Positions 33,580 through 42,791 are shown, numbered from the stretch's first letter. The stretch: 64,000 nucleotides of DNA from Flexibacter flexilis DSM 6793 (GCF_900112255.1 NZ_FOLE01000001.1:682001-746000); one strand, 5' to 3'. Notes: generated by a model not told the origin, from the letters alone. Numbers and translations are program-made.

Positions 33580-34107
33580 TTAAAAAACTTTGTTCACGCT
33601 CTCGACGATAGCGGCCACGCGAATCGACTCAAAAATACGTTCCTCGCGCGTGCCCAATTGCAACAATGAGGCTTCGTGTGCTTTTACGCAACGCTCGCAG
33701 CCGTTCACTGCCGAAACTGCCAAGCTCACTAACTCAAAAAATTCTTTACCCAAAACAGGGTTCATCATAATATTCATTTTGATACGCGCAGGCAATTGCT
33801 CATACGTGTCTTTTTCGGTAAAATGTCTGAAACGATACAGCACATTGTTGGCCGAAAGCAAAGAAGCACACGCCACCGCATCGCCGATTTCTTCCGTAGT
33901 CGCGCCATGTTCGCGGGCAGCTTCCGTAAAATAGGACAAAGTACGTTCGTTGCGACCGTTGGCGGCAATGGCCACGCCCAACAAGGCGGCTTCTTTTTTG
34001 TTGATATTTTCGAGTTCAAAAATGCTGTTCAAGTTCACACGCATATCGCGCAAATAGCGAGAAGAAGCATCTTCCAAAAGTTGGTTGGGGGCAGATAAAG
34101 TCGTCAT
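33580..34107 (-). CDS. AhpD-like carboxymuconolactone decarboxylase family protein
   Basis: Protein of 175 aa of the AhpD/CMD fold. The C-terminal half has the redox motif NGCERCVKAHEASL (CxxC followed by His), and an earlier GDAVACASLLSANNVLYRF helix. In Mycobacterium AhpD reduces the peroxiredoxin AhpC; this gene lies right after an AhpC-like gene on the same strand with a terminator between. A role in recycling the peroxiredoxin is therefore likely. No CMD substrate motif is seen. Confidence 0.88.
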   Translation of the reverse strand: MTTLSAPNQLLEDASSRYLRDMRVNLNSIFELENINKKEAALLGVAIAANGRNERTLSYFTEAAREHGATTEEIGDAVACASLLSANNVLYRFRHFTEKDTYEQLPARIKMNIMMNPVLGKEFFELVSLAVSAVNGCERCVKAHEASLLQLGTREERIFESIRVAAIVESVNKVF

Positions 34108-34163
34108 TGGTCTATTAAGATTTTTGTTTTTTTGATGAAAAGAAAATAAAAACTGGTTGAAAG

Positions 34164-34193
34164 AATGTTGGCGCAGTTAGTTACGCCAACATT
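34164..34193 (-). terminator. Terminator between the AhpC-like and AhpD-like genes
   Basis: Perfect 10-bp stem AATGTTGGCG (34164-34173) / CGCCAACATT (34184-34193), loop of 10. It probably ends part of the transcripts of the peroxiredoxin gene. Confidence 0.7.
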
Positions 34194-34235
34194 AAACACA
34201 CTACAAATTGAGACAAACAGTATATTTACAGAAGG

Positions 34236-34790
34236 TTATGCTTTAATTGTTGCTTGGCCTTTTTCCCAGTTGCAAGGGCAAAGCTCGTCGGTTTGCAAAG
34301 CGTCCAACACACGCAACACTTCTTTCACGTTGCGGCCTACGCTCAAATCGTTTACACTTACCCAACGAATAACACCTTGAGGGTCAGCAATGAACGTTGC
34401 GCGGTACGCAATTTTTTCGTTTGCTTCCAAGATGCCCAATTCGGCAGCCAAAGACTTGGAAGTGTCGGCCAACATCGGGAAAGTAAGGCCGCGCAAATCG
34501 TCGTGGTTGTTGCGCCAAGCCAAGTGCACAAATTCCGAATCCGTAGAAGCTCCGATAAGTGCTGCGTCGCGGTCTTTGAAATCTTCGGCGTGTTTGTTGA
34601 ACTCGGCGATTTCTGTCGGGCAAACAAACGTGAAATCTTTTGGCCACCAGAACATTACTGTCCAAAGACCAGCGTCTTGGTAATCTTTGTTAGAAATAGT
34701 GGCAAATTCTTTGCCTTTTTCCAAAGATACTACGGCAGTTTTTTCGAATATTGGGAATTGGCTTCCAAGGCCAAGAATGCGATTTTCCAT
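34236..34790 (-). CDS. AhpC-type peroxiredoxin
   Basis: Thiol peroxidase of 184 aa that reduces peroxides. The peroxidatic Cys57 is in DFTFVCPTEI, and the C-terminal DELCPCNWEKGQ contains the resolving Cys region with a CPC arrangement, as in AhpC enzymes reduced by AhpD rather than AhpF. GASTDSEFVHLAWRN and FPMLADTSKSLAAELGI are typical. It precedes the AhpD-like gene; dps lies upstream on the same strand. It is named by family only, as several peroxiredoxin clades exist. Confidence 0.94.
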   Translation of the reverse strand: MENRILGLGSQFPIFEKTAVVSLEKGKEFATISNKDYQDAGLWTVMFWWPKDFTFVCPTEIAEFNKHAEDFKDRDAALIGASTDSEFVHLAWRNNHDDLRGLTFPMLADTSKSLAAELGILEANEKIAYRATFIADPQGVIRWVSVNDLSVGRNVKEVLRVLDALQTDELCPCNWEKGQATIKA

Positions 34791-34876
34791 GATAGTTAAT
34801 GATTTGATATTGAGAATGATAATGAGTTTTATTAATTAAGATTTTTCATTTTGTTTTGATGACACAAAAGGGCGAA

Positions 34877-35344
34877 TTATTCGGACCAAGCCCTTAGCAT
34901 CCACAGCGTTTTTTCTTGTTGCTTAATGTACTCGCTCAAAAGGCTGGTAGTTCCTTCGTCGGAGGCATCGGCAGCCAAACGCATCAGTTTTCGTTCGGCA
35001 GCCAACAGCGCGGACAAATGCGCCGCAACTAATTCCACGCTTTCTTTTTCGGTGGAAACGTAGCCGTTTTCGGTAATAAATGAGTGTTGCAAATACTGCG
35101 AAAAAGTGTGCAGTGGTTTGCCGCCAAGTGCCAAAATACGCTCGGCGATTTCGTCTATTTTCAAAAGAGCATCGTTGTAATACTCTTCAAATTTGAGGTG
35201 CAATTCAAAAAACTTGCGGCCTGTGATGTTCCAGTGAAAACCGCGTAGGCTTTGATAATGAAGTTGAAAAGAAGCTAAAAGCGTATTCAATTCTTGGGCG
35301 AGTGTTTCGGCTTGTTGTGATTCGATGCCGATGAAGTTTTTCAT
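34877..35344 (-). CDS. dps: Dps family DNA-protection ferritin
   Basis: Dodecameric ferritin-like protein (155 aa) that oxidises and stores iron with peroxide and can bind DNA. The ferroxidase residues are visible in FHWNITGRKFFELHLKFEEYYNDALLKIDEIAERI (His, Asp/Glu), split here in family order, and the C-terminal helix is LIKQQEKTLWMLRAW-like. Neighbours downstream are a peroxiredoxin and an AhpD-like gene, an oxidative-stress context. A well-formed promoter precedes it. Confidence 0.93.
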   Translation of the reverse strand: MKNFIGIESQQAETLAQELNTLLASFQLHYQSLRGFHWNITGRKFFELHLKFEEYYNDALLKIDEIAERILALGGKPLHTFSQYLQHSFITENGYVSTEKESVELVAAHLSALLAAERKLMRLAADASDEGTTSLLSEYIKQQEKTLWMLRAWSE

Positions 35345-35380
35345 ATTATTAAGCGTTTGACTTTTTCCGTTTTGATGTTA

Positions 35381-35413
35381 CAAAGGTAGTGCATCGGGCA
35401 TATATAGAGCAAA
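35381..35413 (-). promoter_or_regulatory. Promoter of dps
   Basis: On the minus strand TTTG (35413-35410), 21 bases, then TACCTTTG (35388-35381), a good match to TTTG / TAnnTTTG, 37 bases before the ATG. Confidence 0.65.
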
Positions 35414-35467
35414 TCAATAAAATTTAATAACTAATAGATTTTAACTATAAATATACCCGCCAACAAA

Positions 35468-35495
35468 AAATGCCTTGCCCGAAAGCAAAGCATTT
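35468..35495 (-). terminator. Terminator after the small lipoprotein gene
   Basis: AAATGC-c-TTGC (35468-35478) / GCAA-a-GCATTT (35485-35495), followed on the minus strand by TTTTTGTTG. Confidence 0.6.
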
Positions 35496-35533
35496 AATCA
35501 ATAATAAACTGTTTATCAGAGATATAACAAAAA

Positions 35534-35890
35534 TTATGGTTTGGGCGCAACCGCCACCGAATCCGATGAAATAACGACCGAATCGGTTTTTTGGTCGGAC
35601 AATTGGTGCGAAATAATAATAGAACCTTGCTCGTTTTGGGCATCGTGGTATTTGACCAGTGCCGACCAAACGCCTTGGCTTACCTGAAAATATTTAACGC
35701 TGTCCAAACTAACGGCTTCTTTGGCATTGGCGCGGCGCGTGATAAGTTGTTGTAATTGGTCAGTGGATTTGGCCAACTCAAATTTTCCGTCTGGCGACGA
35801 CAAAGGCAAACGCGCAGCGGCATCATCGGAACAAGCCACCACCGCCGCACTCAGCAACAGGCCACACACTATATTAAAAAAAGATTTCAT
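35534..35890 (-). CDS. Small lipoprotein, function unknown
   Basis: Protein of 118 aa with lipoprotein signal MKSFFNIVCGLLLSAAVVAC (lipid Cys20). The mature part has no known motif: FELAKSTDQLQQLITRRANAKEAVSLDSVKYFQVSQGVW followed by a Ser/Val-rich end. It lies upstream of dps on the same strand with its own terminator. Probably exposed at the membrane; function unknown. Confidence 0.72.
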   Translation of the reverse strand: MKSFFNIVCGLLLSAAVVACSDDAAARLPLSSPDGKFELAKSTDQLQQLITRRANAKEAVSLDSVKYFQVSQGVWSALVKYHDAQNEQGSIIISHQLSDQKTDSVVISSDSVAVAPKP

Positions 35891-35960
35891 AAAAATATGA
35901 AATAGATTCTGTGGCCTCTAAGTTACTGAAAAATTGGTTTGTGGGGAATGAAATTATTCC

Positions 35961-36848
35961 TTAATCATTGAGGTTTTCACCTTCTGTTAGGTATTTGACA
36001 ATATCAACTCCTGTTTTTCCTATTGTTTTTACAGTATCCATTGATTTTTGAACAATATTTATTTGTTCTAATGTCTTGTCATAATTCTCTTTAAGTTTTT
36101 GTACCTCATTTTTCTTTTCGTCTGAATCCGTCTCTTTAGGTTCAGATGGTTCAGGAATTTCAGGTGGATTAATCTCAATTACCATTCCATTATCAATGCA
36201 CTTTGCTATGTAGGTTATATGTCCTTTCATCGCAATTCTAAGCTCATTTACTCTACCACTATCAAGTTGTTTTATAGAAAATTCCTTTATTATATCGGCA
36301 GCAATTGTATCAATGCCTTTTTCTAAAATATCTTTTTCTTGTCTTTCTATGTCTTTTTGTTCTCCAGTACTTACACCCAAATCTTTTAATTTTTCTTTAG
36401 CAATTCTAATTTCAACTATATTTTTATAAACCTTAATAATTCGCTCAACAGTAACTGCCAAACAAATTGCAATTTGGGGGCCATTATCTATAAAAAACTC
36501 TAATGAACCATTATTTACGAAGTTGATTTCAGTATCATCAACAGAGCCACTTGTTAGTTCTTTTAAGGTTTTAAATACTTTGTCCCAGTTATTTAGTTCT
36601 TTTGTTATGTTGGTTATTTTGCTATTAGTTAGCTCATTAGGCATCAATAGTCCAACTTCAAACGTATTGTCAGAATGAAAATGAGGTTTTATATTTAGCT
36701 TCTTTAAACTGTCACTTGTTGTTTTAATAAGTGAAATATATTCTGTTCGCTTTTGAATAAATTTTTGTAAGTCAGCTACTGTTTTTTGAACATCATATGA
36801 GTTTTTGTTCAGGATATTTTCTAAATTTTTAAAGACCAAAATAGTCAT
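35961..36848 (-). CDS. Unknown coiled-coil-rich protein of an AT-rich island
   Basis: Protein of 295 aa from the ATG at 36848 (the frame also has a TTG at 36857). The N-terminal half has mixed helix and strand (LKKLNIKPHFHSDNTFEVGLLMP; FVNNGSLEFFIDNGPQIAICLAVTVERIIKVYK). A coiled coil around 145-180 (KEKLKDLGVSTGEQKDIERQEKDIL) and a second at about 250-275 surround a Pro/Glu-rich linker (INPPEIPEPSEPKETDSDEKK). No membrane helix is certain. It overlaps the small gene upstream. Base composition is far more AT-rich than the neighbours, a sign of transfer. I do not recognise the family. Confidence 0.6.
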   Translation of the reverse strand: MTILVFKNLENILNKNSYDVQKTVADLQKFIQKRTEYISLIKTTSDSLKKLNIKPHFHSDNTFEVGLLMPNELTNSKITNITKELNNWDKVFKTLKELTSGSVDDTEINFVNNGSLEFFIDNGPQIAICLAVTVERIIKVYKNIVEIRIAKEKLKDLGVSTGEQKDIERQEKDILEKGIDTIAADIIKEFSIKQLDSGRVNELRIAMKGHITYIAKCIDNGMVIEINPPEIPEPSEPKETDSDEKKNEVQKLKENYDKTLEQINIVQKSMDTVKTIGKTGVDIVKYLTEGENLND

Positions 36849-37062
36849 TAGCACCAATTTTCTCTATAATTTTTAAATTGCTCGGATTATATTCATTTAC
36901 GATTGAATCCGAAAAAAACTCTTTAAGTTTATCTAAATTAGCTGAAATTTCTGTTGATTGATTTGAACTAATATTATTAGCCAAAGTATTAAGTGTTTCA
37001 GTTGCTTTTTCACTGTCACTAGCTAAGTCAAGTAAAATGTTTAAAAATTTCGATGCGTCCAT
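36829..37062 (-). CDS. Small acidic helical protein upstream of the unknown protein
   Basis: Protein of 77 aa (MDASKFLNILLDLASDSEKATETL...), helical and acidic with Asn/Ser-rich parts. Its last 20 bases overlap the start of the 295-aa gene in another frame, suggesting coupled translation. No homologous family recognised. The pair looks like a mobile or accessory unit, perhaps a partner system. Confidence 0.55.
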   Translation of the reverse strand: MDASKFLNILLDLASDSEKATETLNTLANNISSNQSTEISANLDKLKEFFSDSIVNEYNPSNLKIIEKIGANDYFGL

Positions 37063-37423
37063 ATTTTATTGTTTGATTTTTATTAGCCCTGTATAGAATT
37101 ACTACCTCAACATCTAAATACGCAAAATGCTCTGATATTTCGATTTCTTGGCTCAAACAAGCACCTTGCTTGCCATTCTCTTCGCAAAATCCAAAATGCT
37201 CGACAAAATTGCAAATATTTTTATATTTTATTTCTTCGCATTTCCTGCCAATTTCAGGGTTTTACGGCTATAAGACGTTTCTCGAAGACAAAAAGGGTGA
37301 CAAGCCCAGCTAAAAAAGTTTTGGAAATGTTACAAAAAGCTGATAATCAAAATATACTTCCACCTTCTTTTTCAGGATTTGCGCCAAACACAAGGCCGAA
37401 CTTTGACGAAGATTATTTTATAT

Positions 37424-37454
37424 TTTGTATTCAAACAAAAAAGTGCTACCTTTG
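37424..37454 (+). promoter_or_regulatory. Promoter of the rimP-nusA operon
   Basis: TTTG (37424-37427), 19 bases, then TACCTTTG (37447-37454): the best match in the window to the Bacteroidota primary-sigma promoter. The predicted transcript starts near 37461, about 80 bases before rimP. Confidence 0.78.
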
Positions 37455-37477
37455 CGGGTGATAAGGTGAAATTGATT

Positions 37478-37506
37478 GAGGGGGCAACAAGTCCCCTCTT
37501 TTATTA
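37478..37506 (+). terminator. Leader hairpin before rimP (attenuator-like)
   Basis: GAGGGG (from 37478) pairs with CCCCTC (37493-37498) and is followed by TTTTATT. It lies in the 5' leader, 34-62 bases before the rimP ATG, so it could act as an attenuator. Confidence 0.6.
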
Positions 37507-37539
37507 CAATTTTATCAAGAAGATTTTTAAAAATTCGGA

Positions 37540-38013
37540 ATGGACTTGAAACAAACCATTGCGGACTTTGTAGCCGAAACGTTAAAAGACCCGCAATATT
37601 ATGTAGTAGCCGTAAACATTCGCGGCAATGCACAAGGAGCACAAAAAATTACGGTGCTTCTCGACGGAGACAAAGGCTTAGGAATAGATACTTGCGCCGA
37701 TGTGAGCAGAGCTTTAGGCCAATTCTTGGACGAAAAAGACCTCATCCCAACAGCTTATTTGTTGGAAGTTTCGTCTCCTGGCATTGATTACCCACTCAGC
37801 GGCGTGCGCCAATACATCAAAAATATAGGCCGTGAACTCAAAGTGCAATTCAAAGACGGAAAAGATGTCACGGGCTTACTCAAAGCCGTAGTAGGCGAAA
37901 ACATCGCCTTAGACGTAACTATCAAAGAAAAAGGCAAAAAAGCCCGCATCGAAACGCAAGCCATTAGCTTGGACAATGTTGCGAAGGCTGTCGTGCAAAT
38001 TTCTTTCAAATAA
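37540..38013 (+). CDS. rimP: Ribosome maturation factor RimP
   Basis: 30S maturation factor, 157 aa. N-terminal domain contains VVAVNIRGNAQGAQKITVLLDGDKGLGIDTCADVSRALGQFL and the typical LLEVSSPGIDYPLSGVRQY; the C-terminal SH3-like domain has LKVQFKDGKDVTGLLKAVVGENIALDV. It is the first gene of the conserved rimP-nusA-infB cluster, with nusA starting 39 bases downstream. Confidence 0.96.
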   Translation: MDLKQTIADFVAETLKDPQYYVVAVNIRGNAQGAQKITVLLDGDKGLGIDTCADVSRALGQFLDEKDLIPTAYLLEVSSPGIDYPLSGVRQYIKNIGRELKVQFKDGKDVTGLLKAVVGENIALDVTIKEKGKKARIETQAISLDNVAKAVVQISFK

Positions 38014-38052
38014 TGATAACACTATTCACAAAACATTATTTCATTTAGTATA

Positions 38053-39303
38053 ATGAATAGCAAAGAACTCATCGAATCGTTTGCCGATTTCGCTAAATTT
38101 AAAAATATAGACCGTCCTACCATGATTCGCATTCTCGAAGATGTGTTCAGGTCTATTATTCGCAAAAAATATAACACTGACCATAACTTCGACGTAATCA
38201 TTAACGTAGAAAAAGGTGATTTGGAAATTTGGCAAAAATTAGAAGTGGTTTCTGACGAGTCAGAAGACATTTGGGACACAGACAAAATCTGTTTGACCGA
38301 TGCACGCAAAATTGAGCCAGATTTTGAAGTAGGCGAAATGGTGGCTTTGCCCATTAAATTGGAAGATTTCGGTCGTCGTGTGGTAATGACGGCAGGCCAA
38401 ACGCTCAAACAAAAAATTAAAGACCTTGAAAAAGAAAACTTATTTCAGGCTTACAAAGAGCGCGTAGGCGAAATCATTAACGGCGAAGTGAACCAAGTAA
38501 CCAACCGCGAAATTATTGTCAATGACGTGGACGGTAACGAATTGTTTTTGCCTCGTACCGAACAAATCCAGAAAGACCGTTTCCGCAAAGGCGACGGCGT
38601 GCGTGCCGTAGTGCATCGCGTGGAAATGGTAAACGGCAACCCGCGTATCGTTTTGTCGCGCACTTCGCCAGTTTTCTTGGAGCGTTTGTTCGAGAATGAA
38701 GTTCCTGAAATCATCGAAGGCCTTATCGCGATTCGCAAAATCGTGCGTGAGCCAGGCGAAAGAGCCAAAGTAGCCGTAGAATCTTTTGATGACCGCATCG
38801 ACCCTGTGGGTGCTTGCGTGGGCATGAAAGGTTCGCGTATTCATGGCATCGTGCGTGAGTTGGAAAACGAAAACATTGACGTAATCAACTTTACCAGCAA
38901 TTTGGAACTTTATATTGCGCGTGCGCTGAGTCCAGCCAAAATTTCGAGCATGAAATTTGACCACGACGACAAACGCGTATCTGCAATCCTGAAACCAGAC
39001 CAAGTATCTTTGGCGATTGGTAAAGGTGGCCAGAACATCAAATTGGCAGGCAAATTGGTGGGTTATGAAATAGATGTATTCCGCGAAAACGAGGAAGGCG
39101 TAACAGAAGACGACATCGCGTTGGAGGAGTTTGACGACGAGATTGAAAGCTGGGTAATCGAAGAGCTAAAACGCATCGGTTTGGACACAGCCAAGAGTGT
39201 ACTTGCGCTCTCGAAAGAGGATTTGGTACGTCGTACAGAATTGGAAGAAGAAACCATTGAGGAAGTACTCCAGATTTTGCGCCAAGAATTTGAACAAGAA
39301 TAA
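38053..39303 (+). CDS. nusA: Transcription termination/antitermination factor NusA
   Basis: RNA-polymerase-binding factor of 416 aa. The N-terminal domain (SKELIESFADFAKFKNIDR onwards) is followed by an S1 domain (VGEIINGEVNQVTNREIIVNDVDGNELFLPRTEQ) and two KH domains (IDPVGACVGMKGSRIHGIVREL; SLAIGKGGQNIKLAGKLVGYEIDV). The C-terminal part is short with one helix-hairpin-helix-like region (LDTAKSVLALSKEDLVRRTELEEETIEEVLQIL). It lies between rimP and infB, followed by a hairpin. Confidence 0.97.
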   Translation: MNSKELIESFADFAKFKNIDRPTMIRILEDVFRSIIRKKYNTDHNFDVIINVEKGDLEIWQKLEVVSDESEDIWDTDKICLTDARKIEPDFEVGEMVALPIKLEDFGRRVVMTAGQTLKQKIKDLEKENLFQAYKERVGEIINGEVNQVTNREIIVNDVDGNELFLPRTEQIQKDRFRKGDGVRAVVHRVEMVNGNPRIVLSRTSPVFLERLFENEVPEIIEGLIAIRKIVREPGERAKVAVESFDDRIDPVGACVGMKGSRIHGIVRELENENIDVINFTSNLELYIARALSPAKISSMKFDHDDKRVSAILKPDQVSLAIGKGGQNIKLAGKLVGYEIDVFRENEEGVTEDDIALEEFDDEIESWVIEELKRIGLDTAKSVLALSKEDLVRRTELEEETIEEVLQILRQEFEQE

Positions 39304-39310
39304 ATAAAGC

Positions 39311-39355
39311 AATTGCCTGATATACAAACCGTTATTGGTATCAGGCAATTTGTTT
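39311..39355 (+). terminator. Hairpin between nusA and infB
   Basis: AATTGCCTGATA (39311-39322) / TATCAGGCAATT (39339-39350), followed by TGTTTGTTTTTA. It may reduce read-through into infB, which has its own promoter-like box. Confidence 0.7.
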
Positions 39356-39559
39356 GTTTTTATATCAATATCCCAAACAACAGCATAGCGTTGTTGGGGA
39401 AAATGCCAAATAGATTAAACTAATTATTTAATTTAGCTGTTTGGTTATGTGAGAGATAGCGTGAAGCCCGCTATAAAAATGTATGATGGGAGTTGCTCAA
39501 CATTTTGCCGTTCTTCACCAAACTTTGGACAATACAAAGTCCGTTCCTTTAAATTTAAT

Positions 39560-39567
39560 TACATTTG
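39560..39567 (+). promoter_or_regulatory. Possible -7 box (TACATTTG) of infB
   Basis: TACATTTG fits TAnnTTTG, 28 bases before the infB ATG. No well-spaced TTTG was found. Confidence 0.35.
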
Positions 39568-39595
39568 CATCAACTTAGTAAAGCAATACATACGC

Positions 39596-42500
39596 ATGGC
39601 AGAAGAAAAGATGAAGAGAATTAGTCAAGTAACCGCCGAATTGAACGTGGGGATTCCTACGATTGCGGAATTCTTGGCAAAAAAAGGCATTACGATTGAG
39701 AGTAGTCCTAACGCAAAAATTTCTGAGCAACAATATGAGTTGCTGAGAAAAGAGTTTGCTGCCTCGGCGCAAGTAAAAAAAGAAGCCTCTGGTCTCAACA
39801 TCGGGAAGAAAACTGCCGAGAATATTGTTATCGAAGCCGACAGTAAAAAGGGCAAAAAATCTCGCGAAGACGAGAAAGAAGAAGAAATCATGATCAAAAA
39901 TTATACTTCTGACAACAAGCCAAAAGCTGCCGAGCCGAAAAAAGAAGAAACCAAAAATACTGATTCTGAAACAATTAAAGCCACTGCACCCAAAACAGGC
40001 GGTTTGAAAGTATTAGGAAAAATAGATTTGGACGCTGTTCAGGGTTCGGGAAAACCTGCCGCCGAGCAAACGAAAAGTAAGCCCGCACCGCAGCCGCCAC
40101 AACAACCAAAGCAAGAAAAGCCTGTACAGGCTGCTCCTGCCAAACCTGTTGCGGCTCCATCACAACCCACAAGCAACGCTGCGCCCGCTGCTCCAACCAA
40201 CAGCAAACCCAATACGCCACCTGCTGCGCCTGCCGCTCCTGCCAAGCCAGTCGTAAAACCAGCAGAACCAGTAACAACACCACAAGCTCCAGAGCCACCA
40301 AAATCAGTTGCTCCAGTTACGCCTGCGGAGGGAGAATTTATTGGTTCTAAAGCCGAAACGCTTAAAGGTCTTACCGTGTTGGGTAAAATCGAGTTGCCGA
40401 CAGAGAAAAAACGCCCAGCTGCACCAAATGCTAAATTTGGTGGAAATGCGGCCTCTGACGACGACGACAAAAAGAAAAAGAAACGCAAACGTAAACGTTT
40501 GAAAGTTGGTTCTTCTGATGGTTCTGTTCCTGCTGCGGGTACTGGCAACGACCGCCCAATTCAGCTTGCCAACAATAACAGAAACAACAACAATCAACAC
40601 GGCAACAATAATAATAGCAATAGCGAACGCCCTAAAGTAGCAGCCAACGGACAAGGTGGCGGTGGGCAACAAGACCGCAGACCAAGACCACAAGGACAAG
40701 GAGGCGGACAAGGTCAAAACAACACCCAAGGCGGTAATAAAAATAAGCCAAATAACAAACGCCAGCCCGAACCACGTCGCGAGGAAATTTCCGACAAAGA
40801 CGTACAAGAGCAAATCAAGGCTACTTTGGCCAAGTTGAGCGGTAACAAAAATAACTCGATGGCGATTAATAAAGCTCGTCGTAAAAAAGACCGCCGTAGT
40901 GCCGATGCCGCAGCCGCTGAAGAGCGTTACCTTCAAGACCAAATCGAAGCAAAAACACTGCGCGTAACCGAATTTATTTCGGCCAGTGATTTGTCATCTC
41001 TGATGGATGTTTCGATCAACGAAGTAATTTCTACGTGTATGTCGTTAGGAATGTTCGTTTCTATCAACCAACGTCTTGATGCTGAAGCAATTACTGTAAT
41101 TGCAGATGAATTTGGCTATGATGTACAATTCATTTCGGCAGAAGAAGAAGTAACACAAGCCGAAGACGTATTTGAAGACGCACCAGAAGATTTGGAATGG
41201 CGTGCACCAATCGTTACGATCATGGGTCACGTTGACCACGGTAAAACGTCATTGCTTGACTACATCCGTAAATCAAAAGTGACGGCACAAGAAGCAGGCG
41301 GTATCACGCAGCACATCGGTGCGTATGACGTAAAAACCGATTCGGGCAAACGTATTACCTTCCTTGATACACCAGGTCACGAAGCCTTTACGGCGATGCG
41401 TGCGCGTGGTGCGAAAATCACGGACGTGGCCATTATCGTAGTAGCAGCAGACGACAGCGTCATGCCACAAACACGCGAAGCCATCAACCACGCACAAGTG
41501 GCAGGTGTACCGATTGTTTTTGCTTTCAGTAAAGTAGATAAACCAGGAGCGGACACAGACAAAATCCGCAACGAACTGGCTCAAATGAATATTTTGGTAG
41601 AAGACTGGGGTGGTAAATACCAATCTCAAGAAATTTCTTCTAAATCGGGTATGGGTGTTTCTGATTTGCTTGAAAAAGTATTGTTAGAAGCCGAAATGCT
41701 CGACCTAAAAGCCAATCCGAAACGTGCCGCACAAGGTACAGTGATCGAGGCATCTTTGGACAAAGGACGTGGTTATGTAACCACATTGCTTGTACAAACA
41801 GGTACTTTGCGCATCGGAGATGTATTGTTGGCTGGTTCGCATTATGGCAAAGTAAAAGCCATGACAGACCACAGAGGCGCACGCCTCAAAGCCGCAGGGC
41901 CATCTACACCAGTACAAGTATTAGGCTTGGACGGTGCGCCACAAGCTGGGGATAAATTCTCGGTAATGGAAAGCGAAAGAGAAGCCCGCGAAATCGCCAA
42001 CAAACGCGAACAATTGGTACGCGAACAATCTATTCGTACCAAGAAACATATTACCCTCGACGAAATCGGTCGCCGTTTGGCTATCGGTACGTTTAAGGAG
42101 TTGAACGTAATCGTGAAAGGTGACGTGGACGGCTCAATCGAAGCCCTTTCGGATGCTTTACAAAAGTTGGGTACAGACGAAGTTCAAGTTCGCATTATCC
42201 ACAAAGCCGTTGGTCAAATCTCGGAATCAGACGTATTGTTGGCTTCGGCTTCCGATGCGATTATCGTCGGTTTCCAAGTGCGCCCGTCGGTAAATGCACG
42301 CAAACTCGCCGACCAAGAGCAAATCGAGATGCGTATGTACTCGGTTATTTACGATGCTATCAACGACGTAAAAGACGCGATGGAAGGTATGCTCGCACCG
42401 AAAGTAGAGGAAGTGATTACGGGTGTGGTCGAAATCCGCGACGTATTCAAAATCTCGAAAGTGGGCAATGTGGCAGGTTGTTACGTACAAGAAGGCAACA

Positions 42501-42706
42501 TCAAACGTAACCACAAAGTACGACTCATCCGCGATGGTATCGTATTGCACACAGGTGAAATTGATGCCCTCAAACGTTTCAAAGACGATGTAGGCGAAGT
42601 GAAATTTGGTTATGAATGTGGTATGAGTTTCAAAAACTATAACGACATGAAACCAGGTGATACTATCGAAGCATTTGAGTTGAAAGAAGTAAAAAGAACC
42701 TTATAA
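39596..42706 (+). CDS. infB: Translation initiation factor IF-2
   Basis: GTPase that brings initiator tRNA to the 30S subunit; 1036 aa from the ATG at 39596 ([19 protein letters not shown]). The longer frame starts at a GTG far upstream and is not typical. The N-terminal part has an IF2-N domain, then a long Pro/Ala-, Lys- and Asn/Gly/Gln-rich linker (about 120-430). The G domain shows G1 GHVDHGKTS, switch [10 protein letters not shown] and G3 DTPGHEAF. The G4 motif NKxD is SKVD here (Ser645; [11 protein letters not shown]). Domains II to IV follow with [18 protein letters not shown] and [18 protein letters not shown]. Confidence 0.97.
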   Translation: MAEEKMKRISQVTAELNVGIPTIAEFLAKKGITIESSPNAKISEQQYELLRKEFAASAQVKKEASGLNIGKKTAENIVIEADSKKGKKSREDEKEEEIMIKNYTSDNKPKAAEPKKEETKNTDSETIKATAPKTGGLKVLGKIDLDAVQGSGKPAAEQTKSKPAPQPPQQPKQEKPVQAAPAKPVAAPSQPTSNAAPAAPTNSKPNTPPAAPAAPAKPVVKPAEPVTTPQAPEPPKSVAPVTPAEGEFIGSKAETLKGLTVLGKIELPTEKKRPAAPNAKFGGNAASDDDDKKKKKRKRKRLKVGSSDGSVPAAGTGNDRPIQLANNNRNNNNQHGNNNNSNSERPKVAANGQGGGGQQDRRPRPQGQGGGQGQNNTQGGNKNKPNNKRQPEPRREEISDKDVQEQIKATLAKLSGNKNNSMAINKARRKKDRRSADAAAAEERYLQDQIEAKTLRVTEFISASDLSSLMDVSINEVISTCMSLGMFVSINQRLDAEAITVIADEFGYDVQFISAEEEVTQAEDVFEDAPEDLEWRAPIVTIMGHVDHGKTSLLDYIRKSKVTAQEAGGITQHIGAYDVKTDSGKRITFLDTPGHEAFTAMRARGAKITDVAIIVVAADDSVMPQTREAINHAQVAGVPIVFAFSKVDKPGADTDKIRNELAQMNILVEDWGGKYQSQEISSKSGMGVSDLLEKVLLEAEMLDLKANPKRAAQGTVIEASLDKGRGYVTTLLVQTGTLRIGDVLLAGSHYGKVKAMTDHRGARLKAAGPSTPVQVLGLDGAPQAGDKFSVMESEREAREIANKREQLVREQSIRTKKHITLDEIGRRLAIGTFKELNVIVKGDVDGSIEALSDALQKLGTDEVQVRIIHKAVGQISESDVLLASASDAIIVGFQVRPSVNARKLADQEQIEMRMYSVIYDAINDVKDAMEGMLAPKVEEVITGVVEIRDVFKISKVGNVAGCYVQEGNIKRNHKVRLIRDGIVLHTGEIDALKRFKDDVGEVKFGYECGMSFKNYNDMKPGDTIEAFELKEVKRTL

Positions 42707-42728
42707 TCAAGGTTTTGATATATCAAAC

Positions 42729-42763
42729 AAAAAAGGTTGCTCCCAAACGGGGCAACCTTTTTT
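42729..42763. terminator. Terminator of infB (convergent with the acyl-CoA ligase gene)
   Basis: Stem AAAAAAGGTTGC (42729-42740) / GCAACCTTTTTT (42752-42763), with inner CCC/GGG pairs. Confidence 0.92.
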
Positions 42764-42791
42764 ACTTACATTCCTAATTAATCCTAAAAAA

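Larger units (their letters stand above)
37063..37539. other. Intergenic region between the AT-rich gene pair and rimP
   Basis: 477 bases. On the plus strand a frame stays open from about 37092 to 37461, but it lacks a convincing start and no family is recognised. The right part carries the rimP promoter and leader hairpin listed separately. The left part may hold remnants of the transferred segment. Confidence 0.5.

Noticed and set aside
37092-37461. Open plus-strand frame of about 120 codons before rimP
   Set aside because: No convincing start, no known family, and it runs through the rimP promoter. It may be chance openness of AT-rich DNA.
39449-39595. GTG-started extension of IF-2 by 49 codons
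   Set aside because: It includes a promoter-like box and no IF-2 similarity; the ATG at 39596 gives the normal N-terminus.
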